A stretch of 64,000 bases of DNA from UMGS172 sp045592985. GTDB taxonomy: Bacteria; Bacillota; Clostridia; Oscillospirales; Acutalibacteraceae. The stretch lies in NCBI GenBank assembly GCA_045592985.1, contig JAZNVU010000055.1, positions 11,329 to 75,328 on the forward strand. The letters are read 5' to 3'. The position numbers were made by a program, and so were the translations under genes. This document shows, in pieces, positions 61,903 to 64,000 of this stretch. The notes below the pieces were generated by a model that saw only the letters and a list, made by a program, of their open reading frames with translations, ran no database searches and had not been told where the DNA came from. Position 1 is the first letter of the stretch; each line of letters starts with the position of its first letter.

Positions 61903-62709
61903 CTATAACCTTTTTTCGATATATGTATTGCGAGTTAATCCGTTCTTTAACGCTTCATTATACAATTCTTTTGCTTGTGCCTTTTTGCCGACATCGATAA
62001 AAGTATTTATTGCACGGTTTATACCAACCTGTGCCATGTTTTGTCTTGAGCGAGGAGCGTTTAAACGCTCCCATTCACCAACAACAAATTCACTTTCAAG
62101 TGACTTTTCCTTTAAAAAAGGCACAACTTGATGACAGAGATTCAGTATATCATATTCTTCATCGCTGAAGCCCTTTAATACAAGAGCTGAGTACACAAGT
62201 TTATAAAATGCTTCGTTTTCAGGATTCGCTGAGTACTTAACAAACTTCTCAAAGTTATCCTTTGCTAAATATAATCGAGATTTTGGTGTATCAACTTTTG
62301 GATTTATTGATATTGCTGATACATGGGTATCAAAAACAATACGTTCAATATCTGTTGTTTCGGGATTTAGATCAATAGCTTTCGCATAAAGCTCCCACCA
62401 AAATTCACTGAACCCCCCAAGCTCGAGCGTGAAACGTTGGGTGGCATCGCAAACGGACCAAAATTTATATTTCGAATCCATAGTGTCTAACATTTTGCAA
62501 AAATGTAGATGATTAGCGTATAATTCCTCTGACTTGTGTTGCATAGCATAACTATCCGAAATGTTCCAATAACAGAATCCGGCCAATAAATCATCTGCAT
62601 TGTTAGTTGATAATATAGAGGATAAATAGTCTATAATACCGTATAAATTATTTTGACTTTGTAAACGTTTAAATTCGGTTCGAATATCATTTGTAATTTT
62701 ATAATTCAA
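61903..62709 (-). CDS. Unrecognised helical protein
   Basis: 268 residues, no membrane segment. Mostly helical, with a repeat-like spacing of aromatic and Leu residues (YWNISDSYAMQHKSEELYANH, AKELYNEALKNG) that suggests TPR-like helices. TTG start 62709 overlaps the upstream TGA by 4 nt (TTGA) and lies after GGAAGTG. No function can be assigned. Confidence 0.72.
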   Translation of the reverse strand: MNYKITNDIRTEFKRLQSQNNLYGIIDYLSSILSTNNADDLLAGFCYWNISDSYAMQHKSEELYANHLHFCKMLDTMDSKYKFWSVCDATQRFTLELGGFSEFWWELYAKAIDLNPETTDIERIVFDTHVSAISINPKVDTPKSRLYLAKDNFEKFVKYSANPENEAFYKLVYSALVLKGFSDEEYDILNLCHQVVPFLKEKSLESEFVVGEWERLNAPRSRQNMAQVGINRAINTFIDVGKKAQAKELYNEALKNGLTRNTYIEKRL

Positions 62710-63188
62710 ACATTATCACTTCCGCAAATATCTATAATTTTAATCTCAACCATTTTTTCTAAAAAAGGTATGTCTTTTGCTGTGGGGTTATCTATGCGAA
62801 ATGTACAACCGCATACTCGATCAAAAGTTTTGCCAAACACCTTTTTGGACTTACCACCACTGCAAGAGCCACAGTCGCCGCAGAAATCTATATACTTCCA
62901 AGCAATAGCCTTGATTTCTTCGTCAACAATATAATCTTCATACAACTTGCTCTCATCCGACCAAACTGTCCAAAGATTTTGAGGCTCATCAGGGTCAGCA
63001 ATCGCAATAAAGCAAACGCACTCATCACCGAGTTTTACCCAATAATAAATCTTGTCTTTCCAACAGTCACACATATCTTTATAAAAGGTTAATTGCTTTG
63101 ACTTTAAGAAATTCACAAAATCTAAAGCGGTTTGTTTTGCGTCACCGTTCAGATTTTCGTTTATGTAATCTTCAATTGTTTTGTTCAT
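62706..63188 (-). CDS. Unrecognised Cys-rich protein
   Basis: 160 residues. The cysteines cluster in CGDCGSCSGG (near residue 110) and CGCTF (near 130), beside a conserved-looking VFGKTFDRVCGCTFRIDNP block, which may be a zinc or iron-sulfur site. N-terminal half has an alpha/beta look. No family recognised. ATG 63188 with AAGG about 12 nt upstream; it overlaps its neighbour by 4 nt. Confidence 0.72.
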   Translation of the reverse strand: MNKTIEDYINENLNGDAKQTALDFVNFLKSKQLTFYKDMCDCWKDKIYYWVKLGDECVCFIAIADPDEPQNLWTVWSDESKLYEDYIVDEEIKAIAWKYIDFCGDCGSCSGGKSKKVFGKTFDRVCGCTFRIDNPTAKDIPFLEKMVEIKIIDICGSDNV

Positions 63189-63195
63189 ATACGGT

Positions 63196-64000
63196 TTATT
63201 CCTTAGATATAAAATGCTTCAATTCACCATTAAGGTTATAAATTTCATCCTTTAAAAATGTTGGATAGATTGTTATATCTTTTAGTTTATCTATTGGCAT
63301 CCAACCAAGAACAACGTTTGGGTCATCCTTTTGAGAAATAAATTCTTCGGTTTCAGGTATATCGTTACCCTCACAAAAATCAATAAGATAATAATATGCC
63401 AATCCGTGATGTCTTCTGCCTTTATAGTTCCAAAAATCTTCTTCCGTCCAAAGCAGTCGCTTTATTTTTATATCCGCACCTGTTTCTTCTTTATATTCAC
63501 GAATCAGTGCCTCTTCGGTTGTTTCAAGCATTTGAACTGCACCGCCCGGGAGTGCATATTCCGTGCCGTCCTTTTCTCGTTGCACAAGTATTTTTCCGTC
63601 ACGAACCATAACTCCAACCGTGCGAAGTCCAAAGCGTGTTTTATTCGTTTGTATAACTATATCTGTGCTTGATTCTAATTTATTTTTTCGTTCCCAGTCG
63701 CTTCGTGTAATACCATAATCTACTATATCAACGAATTTTCCTGTTGAAGTTTTGAAATATTCCCGTTTGGTTCCTTCATAAAACATACCGCATTTTTGCG
63801 CTACTTTTCCGGAACCGGGATTTTCAGTTGCGTGAGATATACCAACGCGATTTACCCCAATTTCCGCAAAAAGATAATCTATTACTGCATTTGCGGCTTC
63901 GGACATAATACCTTTATTCCAAAAATTATACCCTAAGCAATAACCAAGTTCAGCATATTCACATTTATCGCTTAGCCGGACGACAGATATTGAACCGATA
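63196..64000 (-). CDS. GNAT-NUDIX fusion, 5' end beyond the window
   Basis: The frame stays open to the window end, so the gene starts outside. Upstream of M at 63906 the translation continues as a RimJ/RimL-type GNAT (SISVVRLSDK, AELGYCLGYNFWNKGI), and after about residue 120 of the visible part comes a NUDIX hydrolase with a perfect box (G-x5-E-x7-REYKEETGA). The GNAT half acetylates an unknown acceptor; the NUDIX half hydrolyses a nucleoside diphosphate derivative. First visible gene of the operon. Confidence 0.85.
   Translation of the reverse strand, partial: IGSISVVRLSDKCEYAELGYCLGYNFWNKGIMSEAANAVIDYLFAEIGVNRVGISHATENPGSGKVAQKCGMFYEGTKREYFKTSTGKFVDIVDYGITRSDWERKNKLESSTDIVIQTNKTRFGLRTVGVMVRDGKILVQREKDGTEYALPGGAVQMLETTEEALIREYKEETGADIKIKRLLWTEEDFWNYKGRRHHGLAYYYLIDFCEGNDIPETEEFISQKDDPNVVLGWMPIDKLKDITIYPTFLKDEIYNLNGELKHFISKE

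Overview
The window looks like a chromosome segment from an endospore-forming member of the Bacillota, class Clostridia, probably a gut Oscillospirales/Ruminococcaceae-type anaerobe. This is inferred from the moderately low GC, AGGAGG-type ribosome sites, sporulation genes (sigG, spoIVB, a ylmC/ymxH-like gene), a PerR-rubrerythrin pair, and an orphan MsmK/UgpC ATPase next to a CdaR-like regulator. There is no rRNA, CRISPR array, IS element or prophage.

1-15.9 kb is housekeeping on the + strand: smc (5' end outside the window), ftsY, rdgB, yhbY, nadD, yqeK, rsfS, leuS, then rpsU with its own promoter and terminator. A yqeG-like phosphatase, an endonuclease IV-like protein, aroQ, an M24 peptidase, efp, a CD1247-like zinc-ribbon protein, ispD, ispF, a DUF4830-like lipid-anchored or membrane protein and an RsuA/RluB-type pseudouridine synthase follow.

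16-27 kb holds the sugar-ABC ATPase and its CdaR/PucR-type neighbour, then a cell-wall block: ftsE, ftsX, two tandem EnvC-like M23 peptidases that share a 100-bp identical patch, an S41 protease, a BofC-C-like protein on the opposite strand and a class A penicillin-binding protein. 27-36.5 kb holds perR-rubrerythrin with a Fur-family operator, AraC regulator 1, a phosphohexomutase, a SigH-like sigma factor, a degenerate tRNA-like element in front of a zinc-ribbon gene, a two-component system with an HtrA protease, and sigG with a sigma-F-like promoter.

36.6-40.5 kb is a small sugar module (clan GH-A glycosidase, AraC regulator, manA). 40.6-43.7 kb holds ylmC/ymxH-like and spoIVB. The spoIVB 3' end occurs a second time about 1.2 kb downstream, so the two copies flank an orphan 261-aa gene and look like the footprint of an inserted cassette. 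43.7-51.7 kb holds two more AraC regulators (one PocR type), a second phosphohexomutase, two convergent EamA transporters, a TIGR01212 radical SAM protein, a lipid kinase and plsC.

51.8-56.8 kb is a minus-strand glycolytic operon, pgk-tpiA-gpmI, whose start region carries a Rex-like operator; a VanX-like dipeptidase, trmL and a decayed manA 3' end follow. From 57.8 kb to the window end a tightly packed minus-strand operon encodes a GNAT-NUDIX fusion, a Cys-rich protein, an unrecognised helical protein, a GNAT, a methyltransferase, an ASCH-GNAT fusion, a FEN-type exonuclease and an S51 peptidase-methyltransferase fusion. This operon and the spoIVB cassette are the most unusual parts of the window.
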